Below are positions 22,801 through 34,763 of a stretch of 64,000 bases of DNA, piece by piece. How positions within the stretch are numbered: the stretch's first letter is position 1; the number at the start of each line of letters is the position of its first letter. The notes beneath the pieces were generated by a model that saw nothing but the letters and a program-made list of their open reading frames with translations, was not told where the DNA came from and ran no database searches. The position numbers and the translations under genes were made by a program. The stretch is from the NCBI GenBank assembly GCA_022497155.1, contig MU385715.1, forward strand, positions 310,001 through 374,000, written 5' to 3'. The DNA is from Whalleya microplaca. Taxonomy: Eukaryota; Ascomycota; Sordariomycetes; Xylariales; Xylariaceae.

Positions 22801-24936
22801 TGCGGATGAGCTAACTCTTCAATGTTGCTATATGGTATGTTTAAAATCAAAGGATAAAAGTTAGCATATGAAAATGTCTGGTAGTTTATGTATGTTTAAG
22901 TGTCTCATATGAGATTAACGGCTGTAGCAATTATAGTAGTTAGCTGTTTGTAGTTACAGAGGTGCAGGCTTATTAAGTACACATCGCGATACCTATTTGT
23001 TATCTGATCTGATCTTGTTGATAAGTGATATAGGGGAACCATTACCTGGCAGCCCTGGTTCGACTATGGTAACAGGCACCCTAAAGTTCAAATCCACATG
23101 ACGCCTTTAGGTAACGAGCGATGCAGTTACACATGACCTCCAAAAGACTTCATAGATCTGCCTCAAACAATTTTGAAAAGTCTCTACTTATATATGTATA
23201 TTGTCAAGTTACATAACTCTGTATTAGTGGATCGAGGATAAGAATAATAAGGAAGTTGGAGCTATAGACGTAAGTGTACATGTATTATAACAGAGGACCT
23301 TGAATCCTTCGATGTTCATTGAGGGCAGTTAGGGACACGTTGAGCGATCAAGTTATACATAGAATCTACTTGCCTTGCTGCACTACATACAGTAGAAAGG
23401 AAACGGTAGCACAACTATTGCTGCAATTGGAACTAATAAGGGTACAACTCATATATCTCAGACTACTCTAATCCGTACTATGTACTAACAAGCTGGCTTA
23501 GTGGAGAAAACCTGTACGTGTAGAAGGCGAAAGCCGGGCACAATTTCTTTTGCCGGGTTGCGAATTGCCGAAAGAATAGTCTCCGGCGTACGATATCTGA
23601 TTGGGCATTTCTTAGGTATTGCAAGTCGGGGCTCGGTCCATCGTCATTTGGACTCGGGTCGTCGGTTGCAGGTACAGGGCCCGAGACCAAATGTATGTGT
23701 AACCTGCAGAGTAAGGCCCTTTCATCATCTGATAAGTGTCTACTGCGTACTGCGTATAGGCACTACCTATCAACAGTGAGGGATAGATGCATGCAAGCCG
23801 CAAGCCATCGCCTGAAGCCATCACCTGCCCAAATGGACTGAGACGCTGATGTTGTAGCTGACACATGGGCATGTTGTTGAGTTGGACAGATCCTGTAAAT
23901 GTATCCCCAACATGTATGTACTATGTAAGCCAACAAGATCCATAAAAAAGGAAAAACCCAAGGAAGGATTTTCGACAGTATATTTTTATTCGACACTAGA
24001 ATTCCTAATTATAAGACTCTCTATATGCATTAAACACGTCTATCCCGATTCTAGGGCTGAATATGCTGTGATCTATACCTAAGGTACACTCATGCAAACA
24101 TACATCCATTAGGTACGGTCAGGTGTTACAGGTATTATTAGGTCGGTTGTTGCAGCGGCTCACTTGGAGGGTTGAAGCCACCGCCGATGTCGCCGCTCGT
24201 AACTGTACTACCTATGGTAATGTACATATGTACCTCCTCGCCTCGCTAGTACTAGCCTCGGGTCCATTGTAGGGGGTGCATGGGCAAATGTAAAGCCCCG
24301 TTAAGGACCCCGTCAACCCGTCCAGACTCGATCAGATATGTCGCAGGTGTTTGCCAGCCTGGCTTATCTTAAGCTTTGCTGCCACTGCCACTGACTGTAT
24401 GCACGGCAATTTCCTTCTCCCACACAACCTGGGAATTGTTCAGGACAGGGCTCTCATTCCCTCTGCCTTCTCCTACTAGTACATACCATATCGTATGATC
24501 GTCGTGTTCGTTTTCTGTCCACAGCGATCACTAGCTAGGCCATATCTTTTAGATTATACTTTTTTCCCTTCTGTTTCTTTCTATTTCAGCCGCAGCTGCC
24601 TCGTCAATCACATGCAGTCTTCTAGCTGAGTTTCAGGATTTCCCCAAACATTTAAAACGCATCGGCGCGTTTGTCCTCTTTCCTGTTTCTGCTTCTCTTT
24701 CTCTTTTCGGCATCTGTCCCGTCGGCACACACCCGCTCCACTGCACACGTTGCGGCGTTACAGCGCTCGCTACAAAGACTCGAAATCGCTTTTCTGCCCT
24801 GACTTCTTCTGACGTGGTTCGTGTTCCTCCTGTCTGTTACACTTGTCGAGGGTCCCCCCTCCTGCGTGGCAACGAAGCCCACGGCAAGTAGAGCATACTT
24901 CCCAACTCGGCGAGCCTCGGTTCCAAAGCCATCAAA
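19832..24936. other. Gene desert between TAO3 and the P450 reductase
   Basis: About 5.1 kb without a supportable gene. The first 800 bp form the TAO3 promoter/leader, with GCAGG-rich direct repeats near 19945-20000. From about 21,000 to 24,100 the DNA is clearly AT-richer than the coding segments, and stops are dense in all frames. From 24,300 the sequence turns pyrimidine-rich and forms the promoter and leader of the reductase gene. One 32-codon ORF (20627-20725, minus strand) looks coding-like and is discussed in the findings. No transposase, reverse transcriptase or long repeat is visible. A heavily mutated transposon graveyard is possible but not shown. Confidence 0.55.
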
Positions 24937-27198
24937 ATGGCTCAACTCGACACGCTGGACATCATTGTCCTGACCGTCATCCTGGCGGGTACCGCTGCCT
25001 ACTTCACCAAGGGCAAATACTGGGGTGTGACCAAGGATCCGTATGCGAATTCGTTTGCCAATGGTAATGGCCTCAAGGCCGGGAAGACAAGAAACATAAT
25101 AGAGAAGATGGACGAGTCTGGGAAGAATTGTATAATCTTTTATGGTTCGCAAACTGGTACCGCCGAGGACTATGCTTCACGGCTGGCCAAGGAGGGCAAG
25201 AGTCGTTTCGGCCTTGAAACCATGGTAGCTGACCTTGAGGACTATGACTACGACAATCTCGACGCGATCCCCAGCGACAAGATTGTTATGTTCGTGTTAG
25301 CCACGTACGGCGAAGGAGAACCCACTGACAACGCCGTTGATTTCTACGAATTCATTACCGGCGAAGACGTTGCCTTTTCCGAAAGTGCCGACCCTGCCCT
25401 AGGTAACCTCCACTACGTCGCTTTCGGTTTGGGAAATAACACCTACGAGCACTACAACTCTATGGTTCGCAATGTCAACAAGGCTCTGGAGAAATTGGGC
25501 GCTCATAGAATCGGTGAGGCCGGTGAAGGCGATGATGGCGCCGGCACTATGGAGGAGGACTTCTTGGCATGGAAGGATCCTATGTGGAACGCGCTGGCTG
25601 AGAAGATGGGTCTTGAAGAGCGAGAAGCTGTCTATGAACCGATTTTTGGCATTGTAGAGCGTGACGGTCTGACCAAAGATTCTCCCGAGGTATATCTGGG
25701 CGAGCCGAACAAGATGCATCTTGAAGGAACTGCTAAAGGGCCATTCAATGCTCACAACCCGTATATCGCACCAATCGCTGAGTCCAAGGAGCTATTTTCT
25801 GTCAAGGATCGGAACTGTCTTCACATGGAAGTTGATATCAGTGGCTCCAACTTGACATACGAAACCGGCGACCATATTGCAATCTGGCCAACCAATCCTG
25901 GACTAGAGGTTGACGAATTCCTTAACATCCTGTCACTCAAAGATAAACAGGACACCGTCATCAGCGTCAAAGCACTCGAGCCTACAGCCAAAGTTCCTTT
26001 TCCTACGCCCACGACTTACGATGCGATCATTCGGTACCATCTTGAGATATGTGCGCCTGTATCCCGTCAATTCCTCGGTACATTAGCTGCATTTGCCCCC
26101 GATGATGATACCAAGGCAGAAATGGCCAAGCTTGGTAGTGATAAGGACTATTTCCACGACAAGATCAGCAAGAACAATTACAACATTGCCAGGGCCCTCG
26201 GCGTTGTCAGCAATGGAAAGAAGTGGTCCAATGTTCCTTTCTCGGCGTTCATTGAGGGACTTACTAAGCTTCAGCCTCGATACTATTCGATTTCGTCCTC
26301 CTCAAAGGTTCAGCCCAAGAAAATTTCTATTACTGCAGTTGTCGAGAACCAATTGATCCCTGGCCGTGCCGATCCCTTCAAGGGTGTGGCTACCAACTAC
26401 CTTCTTGCTCTAAAGCAGAAGCAGAATGGCGACCCGAACCCAGAAGCTTTTGGTCTTACCTACGAGATTCTTGGCCCCAGGAACAAATACGATGGAATCC
26501 ATGTGCCCGTACACGTCCGCCATTCAAACTTCAAATTGCCATCCGATCCGTCCAAGCCTGTGATTCTCATTGGACCGGGTACCGGTGTTGCACCATTCCG
26601 CGGTTTTGTCCAGGAACGAGCAGAGTTAGCCAGGCAGGGCCAGAATGTCGGTCGAACACTCCTTTTCTTCGGTTGCCGGAAACGCAATGAGGATTTCATG
26701 TACGAATCTGAATGGGAGGTATGTATAGCTTCAATCCAGTCCCGGATCACCACTGACATCTCGATAGGAATACAAGAAAGCTCTCGGTGACAATTTCGAG
26801 ATGATCACTGCCTTTTCAAGAGAAGGTCCTAAGAAGGTATACGTTCAGCATCGTCTCAAGGAAAGATCGCAGGAGATCAACGAATTGTTGGAGAAGAAGG
26901 CATATTTCTACGTATGTGGCGATGCTGCGAACATGGCTCGTGAAGTCAACACGGTGTTGGCCCAAATCTTGGCTGAGAACCGAGGCATCACTGAGGCGAA
27001 GGCAGAGGAGATAGTGAAGAATATGAGGGCCTCAAACCAGTACCAGGTACGTCACATTGTTTAGGCTTCCAGGCCTGTCCCCCTTTCCAGTCCTTCCCCT
27101 TTCCATCGCATATGTATTTGAAGATCGGTCTCGTTAGGCCCCTTAGCTATGTGAGGAGCAGATAACTAACAAATTTGCAGGAGGATGTCTGGTCATAA
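24937..27198 (+). CDS. CPR1: NADPH-cytochrome P450 reductase
   Basis: Three exons, 24937..26718, 26768..27046 and 27181..27198, give 692 aa. The introns are 49 and 134 nt, both in phase 0. The last exon encodes only EDVWS, the canonical reductase C-terminus. Residues 7-23 form the ER membrane anchor. The flavodoxin (FMN) domain follows with YGSQTGTAEDYA (69-80) and ATYGEGEPTDNA. The FAD domain has RYYSISSSS and GVATNYLL. The NADPH-binding part has GPGTGVAPFRGF and FFGCRKRNEDFMYESEWE, which the first intron interrupts immediately after. The enzyme passes electrons from NADPH to microsomal P450s such as CYP51 and CYP61 in ergosterol synthesis, and to squalene epoxidase and heme oxygenase. The length and all cofactor motifs are normal, so the call is secure. 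Confidence 0.96.
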
Positions 27199-30100
27199 TC
27201 ATACATATGGAGAAGGTGGTGTGCTTTTTATTGCATGGCAATGCGAGCATCGCAGGTAAAACTTACCTGTGTAGGAGAGTTTCGCTGCCGGCCTTGATCG
27301 GAGTCACGGGATCGTGGGCTTTCCATGGCGCAGCTTGCACAATAGTGGGATCTGGGGCACAGGTACTGATGCGCATTTTTATATAGGAGTATGCGTGTCT
27401 CTTCGTATATACAAGTGGTAGCTGCTACGTAATGATTCCATCTATAGATTGAATATTGAATAATCTCCAATCTTCCCTTCTTTTGCTCTCTTAACGGTTT
27501 TATTGCTACTCGTGTAGTGTATAGGTATTAGATGAGAAGAATAGAGGTAATTCTATTTATAGAAGTGATACGAGTATCTTGTATTGCCAGGCCTATTGAG
27601 CCGAGAAGTCCAATTGGCCCTTGAAAGGGGAAACCTTATATGGACAGCCAGTTCAGTCTCAAATAGAACTTCAGAATTCTTCCGGTACAGACTATCATCA
27701 ATGCTTCTGCTATGATTAATCAACGACATAGTCTTCGGTGTCCCATCTTTTAGACTATTGAGACTGGGTTTTGGTTCAAATGCCCAAGAGCTTTTGCTGG
27801 GGCAATATTTAGTTTTGGTGTTACCTATGGCAATTAAGTACTGTATACCTAGGTATTTTACAGCTTATGCGGGCAGCTGACCTATATCTAATAGATATTT
27901 ATGGTGAAGAAATGTATCAAAAGATTCCATGTTTTCAGGGAGGAGTCGGTTGGAGTTTTGTGACTGAGAATTTTGGCAGATTAGCTGCTCTGAACTCCTG
28001 CTGGCTGCTGAATAAGTGATCACAAATAAGTACCCCAACACCTCTGGGGAATCACATGGACCAAGTCTGACCCCTAATACAGCTAAGTGTTGTTTTGATT
28101 TCCTCGATATCTAAGAAGAGGCTGATCATTCACTAAGCATGAGTAATCCAAGTCGTTGTTTGCAAACACTGATAGGCTGTTTGCATAAAGTGGATCATGG
28201 TAGGACATCTAGAGTGAATGCGGCGGCATGTGAGCATATTCACTCTATATATGTCATGGCATTGGCTTGATCATTCACCAATGGTCACTGCCATATCGAA
28301 CCCAATTTCTAGACTTCTGCTTACGGGGTTCTCGTGTGTCCAATATATCCCTCTGGAGTTTAAAATTATGTCAGGTATAGTAGGCCTGCCATCAAGACCA
28401 GTATCCAAACACCAACTTAGAATTAGATGCATCTTGTCTTTTGACACTACGTATACCTATGCTCCAAATACCATATACATAGCATTCCAAAGATGGGGAT
28501 ATATGAATACTTAATGTATGTCGGCTGGCATGATGTTGTGAGCTTATTCTTCTACATACCATCGCTTAAGCTAATAGACATTGTGGCTCATGACAACGCA
28601 AGTAAGCTACCCCCTACACGAATATGGTACGGCCACAAGACAATATACACAGTATACAACCTCCCATCAACTGATATGAACCAGTAAAAGTACCTTCGTA
28701 ATATCTTGAAGTGACTGCGTTTACATTGTGCTAAGTTGTTGTCCATTAAGTAGGATAGTCTCGACATCTCCCAGCCTAGTTAACGCACTTCAAATTCATA
28801 TATATACTACATGTCCTCTAGTTTATTAATTTCCATGCACTATTATTTTTAATTACTTCCTACTGATGTCTTGGAGGTCAATAATGTGCAGAAATATTTA
28901 CGGGACGTAGCCTTAGCTTATCTCAAAACAACAGTAAGAAGGTAGCTAAAGCCATCTACAGATTACATGTCAAACACATATGATACAAGACAATTCGGAC
29001 AAGCTTTGGCTTGAGATGGGACTAGACTAGTGTATAGATGCTTAACCATTGCTGGAAATTATCTTTCTTGTCACACTTGAAGTTTGGTGCTGTGGCTGCT
29101 CGACAGACAGTCTGGAGTCCTTAAGAGATAGTATCTATAAGTCAAGTTGAGCATCTTTAGCCAGGGCTTCATAGCAAACTGCTAATATGTGATCCTTGTG
29201 ATCTACAGTGGCCAAAAAAATGCGGTCTTTGGGCATAAGCGGGAAAGGGCAGTTCTTAGGAGGTAGATAGATTTCGCTTTATATGTACTAGCTACCGGCT
29301 GTTCACTTTAAATAGATCGCTTAGCTACTTAGATACCAGTAGCCAAAGCTCGTCTTGAAGAAAGGTCAATCTTGTCCCCTTGTCATCTAGAACTGAAAAA
29401 TAAGCTGCTTTGTGCAGTTAACAATATGGTAGTGGCTGTGATCATCCATGCCTATTGCGAACCTATGCTCAACAGTTCCTTGCTTGAACTCGTTTAGCCC
29501 CTTTTCTTCTCAGTGTGTCCTTGTTCTAACGTGTTAACGACAGTTCTCTACAGCTTTTCGATTTCAAGATGAGTTCCCATGCTTACAATTCTAGCAAACC
29601 AATGATTTGGTAGCACATCATGCGGCAAGATTAATCTCCTCTAGGTTGTCCTTAGTCTGTACAAGCCAATGAGGTCCTAGGTCTCATGACTGCAGTGTCT
29701 TCAAGACAACGAGCTCTGTTGTTCTCTCGACCACGTCCAAGTGTAGTATACACCCTAGCGGTTGCAATCAGGTTGATCACAACGTGCATATCCAATGTCT
29801 GATGTAGTTATACATGACCCTAGGTAACATGTGAAATAGCTCGAGAGGCCATCTATCCATCACCCATGCTATGGCACATATATGTGCAGACTTTTTCAAG
29901 AATTACTGCGTTCTTCCATAGCTATGTGTTTACATCTGTGTTTTGTGTAATTCTAATGTGCAAACATTATGCTTTATCGATTCTACCTCATCAGCAAGTA
30001 GAGCAAGGTAGGGCTGAGTATCTGCTATGTGAGTGAGGGCTTGTTGTCAGGGGTATACACATAATCAACAGCAGAACACCCGAGGAATTCTGTTGGTGAT

Positions 30101-30480
30101 CTCTTCGTGATGGACATCAAGAATGGGTGCATTAATGGGCATCTAGGATTGGTACCAGCTCCGTCAATAGCATGTGCAAACAATAGGCAACCTGGCATTC
30201 AATGTCAACAGCAGTTGCCTATTGTGATGCCGACCCAACTTAGGTGGACTGCGGAGGTCCAGGTGTACCTAGGTTTGCTCAAGGAGGTAGGTACCTCTCG
30301 CCAAACGCAACAATCAGCTCGACTTCCATAGAAAATCCGATTCAATTGTAGAGTCTGACGCGTCAGAATACCTAGGTAGGTACGTAGATACTCGAATGTG
30401 CGTCAGAGCTAGACAAACATCGGCGTGCCTTCCCAAGATGCTCTCCCCTATCTCCCAGCAACGACACACATATGTGGGAA
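27199..30480. other. Gene desert downstream of the P450 reductase
   Basis: About 3.3 kb of AT-richer DNA with no credible gene on either strand. It contains one ACCTAGGT palindrome at 27847 and two more near 30267 and 30370. ORFs are short and show no recognisable protein family. Confidence 0.55.
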
Positions 30481-32084
30481 CTGGCCGGCGGGAATACTCA
30501 AATACCCCAGGCACAATTCCACTGCCTTCCATCCTACCTACGTACTTAATGCGAGATCCTCCTGTCTACTTATTTTTTTTTTCGAGTCTTGACAACTGCT
30601 ACCTCAGCATTATTTTGATTCTCGATTACTGCTACCTCAATCATCCACATCCATCTACCTCTACAACAACATCATCATCCCGTCGCCTTTTCTTCATCAT
30701 TACACCTTCCACTCCGCACCTTTTGGGTACTCAGCACATTGCAATTGCCATATCAGCCAAGCTGAAGCCTACCTTAGTACCTACCAGGCCTTCATTAGTG
30801 GTAAGTACGAACCGACCCCAGGTGGACGTCTTCTCCATTTATGCCTTCAGCCCGACCTCACTCTGCTCTGTCTCTCCTCTTCACTTGATTCTCAGCATAG
30901 CATCAACACTCCCAGCACCACGATCTCTTCGTTTCCCATCTTGCTCGCTAGCTACTCTATTTTACTTGTACCCACTCGCTTCATCACCACCCTCTTGGTA
31001 ACAACAGCATTGGCATTGCCAGATCCTACAAGGTTTGTTTTTGTCACCGCCGTCTATCACAACAGTTTTCCAACGACTATCGAAGTGGCACGATATCTGT
31101 CTTGACCTGCCCAGAGCTCGTTTCCTTTTCACACCCGAAATTGCAGCGATTTCTGGCATTGGCGTTGTCTTCTATTCCACACTTATCACCCTGACTTCAC
31201 CCTTTCCTCACTTGCCACAGAAAGCACAAAAGGCACCACACCGAATATTTCCCTACGGCCCGTTGTTTGCCCATCCCAAAATATTCATTGGGTGAATTTT
31301 TTTACTGCCCTGGACGTGTACCGAATTTTTCCCTCCCCTTGTAAACACACAGATTTCCCAACTTTCTTCCTGTCCACAGCCCCAACCTTCCCCAGGTGAC
31401 AAAAAAAAAAAAAGACACCACACATAAACAAGACCCAAACCTCATTACTTCTTCCTTCTTCCTTCTTCCCTCTTCCCTCCCAAACCCTACTTAAGTTGAC
31501 CTTCAACGACACACGCACAAAGCTGTGACAACTTAACCTCACTATTATATCCCCGAACAGCAAGTCCTTTTTGTTCTGCCTTTACATCAATAAGAAGCTG
31601 ACAGCATTTCGCACAGATTCCTTCCCGTTTTTACATCCGAATCTTGCGTCAGTCAACTCTTGTACAAGGTATGTCCAGCGCGCCGAGGCCTTCTGGCGAT
31701 CTCGGCAACACATCTGAGCTACTCCCCCGACACACTGTCTACAATGCCGTCGATGGTAGCCATACCTACAAGCTATCGAACCAAACATATGCATCCTCAT
31801 CCAGACAGATCTGTCTATAGCACTTCAATTCCCCACTAGCCGCATATCATGCCATCCTCACTTGACCATATACTCGTCCGAAAGCTCTATTTTTTCATCC
31901 TTCTTGGCCTCCCACCTTAAGACTTGACTTCACGCTCCCTTCCCTTTCATTGATATCCCTCCTCTAGTAGGAATCTGTGATCCATCCACTGCTACCCTTC
32001 CCCTTTCTTATGAATTGCCCACCGCTTATGCGGCTACGTGTATATGATGGGAAACGTGCTGACTGAGTACACAGACAGAAGACT
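30481..32084 (+). promoter_or_regulatory. Long pyrimidine-rich promoter/5' leader of the MSSP-type RNA-binding gene
   Basis: About 1.6 kb of C/T-rich DNA precedes the start codon, with poly-T at 30573-30582 and poly-A at 31401-31413. It contains strong donors, GTAAGT at 30801 and GTATGT at 31669. An acceptor zone follows a CTGAC branch-like word (about 32059) and runs ACAGACAG|AAG just before the ATG. I read this as a long 5' UTR with at least one intron of about 410 nt (31669 to about 32078). Several small upstream ORFs lie in it. The transcription start cannot be placed. Confidence 0.5.
31669..32078 (+). other. Predicted 5' UTR intron of the MSSP-type gene
   Basis: The donor ACAAG|GTATGT is at 31669. 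A CTGAC branch-like word lies near 32059, and the acceptor ACAGACAG ends near 32078, seven bases before the start codon. The signals are strong, but no coding frame constrains the exact acceptor. Confidence 0.45.
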
Positions 32085-34167
32085 ATGAGTTTATTCCCCA
32101 TTATGACTCCAGACGAGAACGTTGCCGCAGCCAAGCGTCGTGCTTCTTCTAGCACCCCTATGCCTAGCAATACTGCTGGTCCTGTCCCTGCAGCCTATCT
32201 GACTGCCCAGGTCCCGGGCGCTCATGAGTCGCAAGCTGCCAACGGTCTGCAGACCCAAGGTCATGTCGACTCCAGCATGAATGCTGTTGTTAACCAGCTT
32301 AGCGGTCTTGGTATCAACTCTGGTGCTGTCCCTGGCATGGTTGGCCCCTACAACACGCCCGATGGGCAGGTCATCTACACTGCCGGCTACCCTGGTACCG
32401 GCATGCAAGCCTTTGGCTATGGACAAGCTCCTGATGCTTCGTCGCCTGCCTTTGGCGCTGCCTACCTTCCTCCTCAGAGTGGCTTCGGCGGCTACCCGGC
32501 TTATATGCCTTACCACCTTGTCCAGTACGCGCCTGGTCGTACTAGCATTATGCCTGAGCGTTCTGAGTCCAACTCTAAGGATGTCCCCGGTCTGGACAAC
32601 CGCCGATCTTCTCACTCGACTACCGAGTCTACTCCCGCTACCCCTTTCTTTGGCAGTATGACTTCTCGGGACCAAGGAGCTCGTGTTGCTGTGTTCGATC
32701 GCTCGAACTTCACGACCCCTTCACCTCAACAGATCATGGCTGGTGGAGCTGCTCAGCAGCCAAAGTCATTCTATGCTGCTTCCCTCCAGGTTGATCGGGA
32801 CCTTGATGCTCTTCTTCGACGTGAGCCGGCCATTCCCAGTGCTGTCCCAGCTGTCTTCACTCCTCCCGAGAATATGAAGACTCTCGAACAGAGCATGGTC
32901 AATGTCATTCCTGGTAACCGCAATGTTTACATTCGGGGTCTCCACCCTACGACCGATGACGAGCTCCTGTACAAGTATGCGGAGCGCTTTGGCAAGGTCG
33001 AGACCTCCAAAGCTATCATTGATACTGCCACGGGTGCTTGCAAAGGGTAAGCTCTCTTCTGATATACGTTCTACCTAGTTGGGGCATGTTGGCTAATATG
33101 AATTATAGCTTCGGCTTCGCCAAGTTTTTTACTGAGCAAGAATCTGAGATGTGCATTCGGGGTTTCTATCGTTTGGGATATGAAGTCGGCTTCGCCCGAG
33201 TTAGAGATCCCAATGCTAAGAATACACCGTGCACTATGTGCGGAGCTTTGACTGACCTTGTCACTGACCAGGAGTCGTTCAATTCTCGACTCAAGGCCGA
33301 AGGCGATGAACAATCTACCAACTTGTACATCTCGAACCTTCCAAAGTCCCTGAATGAAGCGGTAAGACACTGTCTGGTACCACCATAGTATGTTATGTCT
33401 GACTGTTGTAGGAACTCGGTGCCATCTTCCTTGGCTTTACGATCCTATCCAGCAAGATCCTGCGTGATAACTTGGGCAATAGCCGCGGTGTTGGATTTGC
33501 TCGGTACGTCCCTGATCAAGCATATCCATGAAGATGCATTGCTGACACTGCTCATAGTTTTGAGAGCCGCGAGATCTGCGATGAGGTTATTGCAGCCTTC
33601 ACAGGCATTAAGCTTGGAGAGGAAGGTCTGCACATGCAGCTGCGTTATGCTGACACTCCCGCCCAAAAGGAGCTCAAGCGCGTTACCGCTGAGCGTCGTC
33701 AGTTTCGCACTAACGAGTATAATGTCGGTGCCTATGGCACCCCTCTTGTGGGCATGAACCCGACGATCTATAATCAGCCTGGCTATAGACGTGGTCTGAC
33801 CGGTCCTGGGTATGTTGTTCCCTCTCTTATATCTTACCACACATCAACTGACACATGTGTTCTTTAGTGCACCTGCCTCCCGCGGTCCTTCGTCGGGTAA
33901 TGCTAGAGTTCAGAGAGGTGCTAGTGGTGGTGGTGCTGGTGGTGGCGCTGGGGGTGGCAGATCTGAGTATGATCCCGAGCCCCTGAGCGACTACTTCAGC
34001 CCTCCCTACTAATCATCCCTCCTGATAGACCGAGTAGTGTTGCCACTGGCAATGCTGCGTCTTCGGAGGATGGGTCTGGTGATGAAGGTGTGACGATCCA
34101 TGTCGACTCTCCCTTGGTTGCGAACGGTAGCACCCGCTCGTCTCCTGTCAAGCAAGAAAAGGACTAG
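32085..34167 (+). CDS. MSSP/Msa1-type RNA-binding protein with two RRMs
   Basis: My model has seven exons: 32085..33046, 33109..33199, 33272..33361, 33412..33503, 33558..33809, 33868..33966 and 34029..34167, giving 574 aa. The first 279 residues are disordered and rich in Gly, Pro and Ser. RRM1 starts at NVYIRGLHPTTDDEL (280) and holds RNP1-like KGFGFAKF. RRM2 starts at NLYISNLPKSLNEA and holds RNP1 SRGVGFARF. This pairing is that of the RBMS/MSSP family and of fission yeast Msa1, a regulator of sexual differentiation. Two introns need attention. The 72-nt one (33200-33271) is in frame and stop-free, and removing it restores GFARESFNSRL, which I recall as the usual fungal sequence. The last one (33967-34028) has a CTACTAAT branch, and its removal opens a 45-residue tail ending SSPVKQEKD. 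If it is retained, the protein stops at FSPPY (34012). Confidence 0.85.
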
Positions 34168-34763
34168 AGATAGCCTTCCGGCCTTGTGCAATATCCCTAT
34201 CCCTTGTCTTGTTTTTTCTACGGCATTAATCTATCACTACCTTGGCACATCTGGCACTGTCCCGGGATTGACATCAACATTCACCATCGGTCTACAATCC
34301 ATGGTCATGTTCTACTTCTTGTAATGCACTTTTACCGTCTTCACTGAGTTACTAGAGATGGCACTCTATGTCATTTTACCACCATGAGGTTATGGTTATC
34401 AGTGGACGATAATGGAGGAAGTGTATGGCGGTTGTCTCGTCTTTACCAGGCACGTCTTTTCATTTCTGTACTCCCGAAGGTAGAGGCTGTTAGTTTAGAC
34501 TAGTAGGGAAGTATCAACAATACACTGATCTTGCTTTATGAAAACACCGTGTTGTATGTCTTATGGGGCATGCATTTCCTGATCTCTAGGGATGTATTGT
34601 GTAGTTCATCTTTCTGATATGAAGCCTATCGATCTGATAATGTTACGTACCCTTTTGTTCAACTAGTCCGATAGGCATACACCATGAAAAGACTCACAGA
34701 TTAAGAATATCGCAGCAATGGGTATCAATTTACCAAGGGAGACGTGAATGAGTACAAATTTTA
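34168..34763. other. Convergent intergenic region, MSSP-type gene / RIO2
   Basis: This holds the 3' flanks of two converging genes, 596 bp. No ORF or RNA gene is recognised. The TAA retained-intron stop of the upstream gene lies outside it, at 34010-34012. Confidence 0.6.

Noticed and set aside
24601..24620. CACATG word in the P450 reductase promoter as a sterol-regulatory element.
   Set aside because: A single E-box-like word is expected by chance, and no full SrbA-type consensus was seen.
30396..31001. 201-codon + strand ORF in the leader of the MSSP-type gene.
   Set aside because: Its Ser/Thr/Pro/Leu mix only reflects the C/T-rich leader, and it is broken by likely splice donors.
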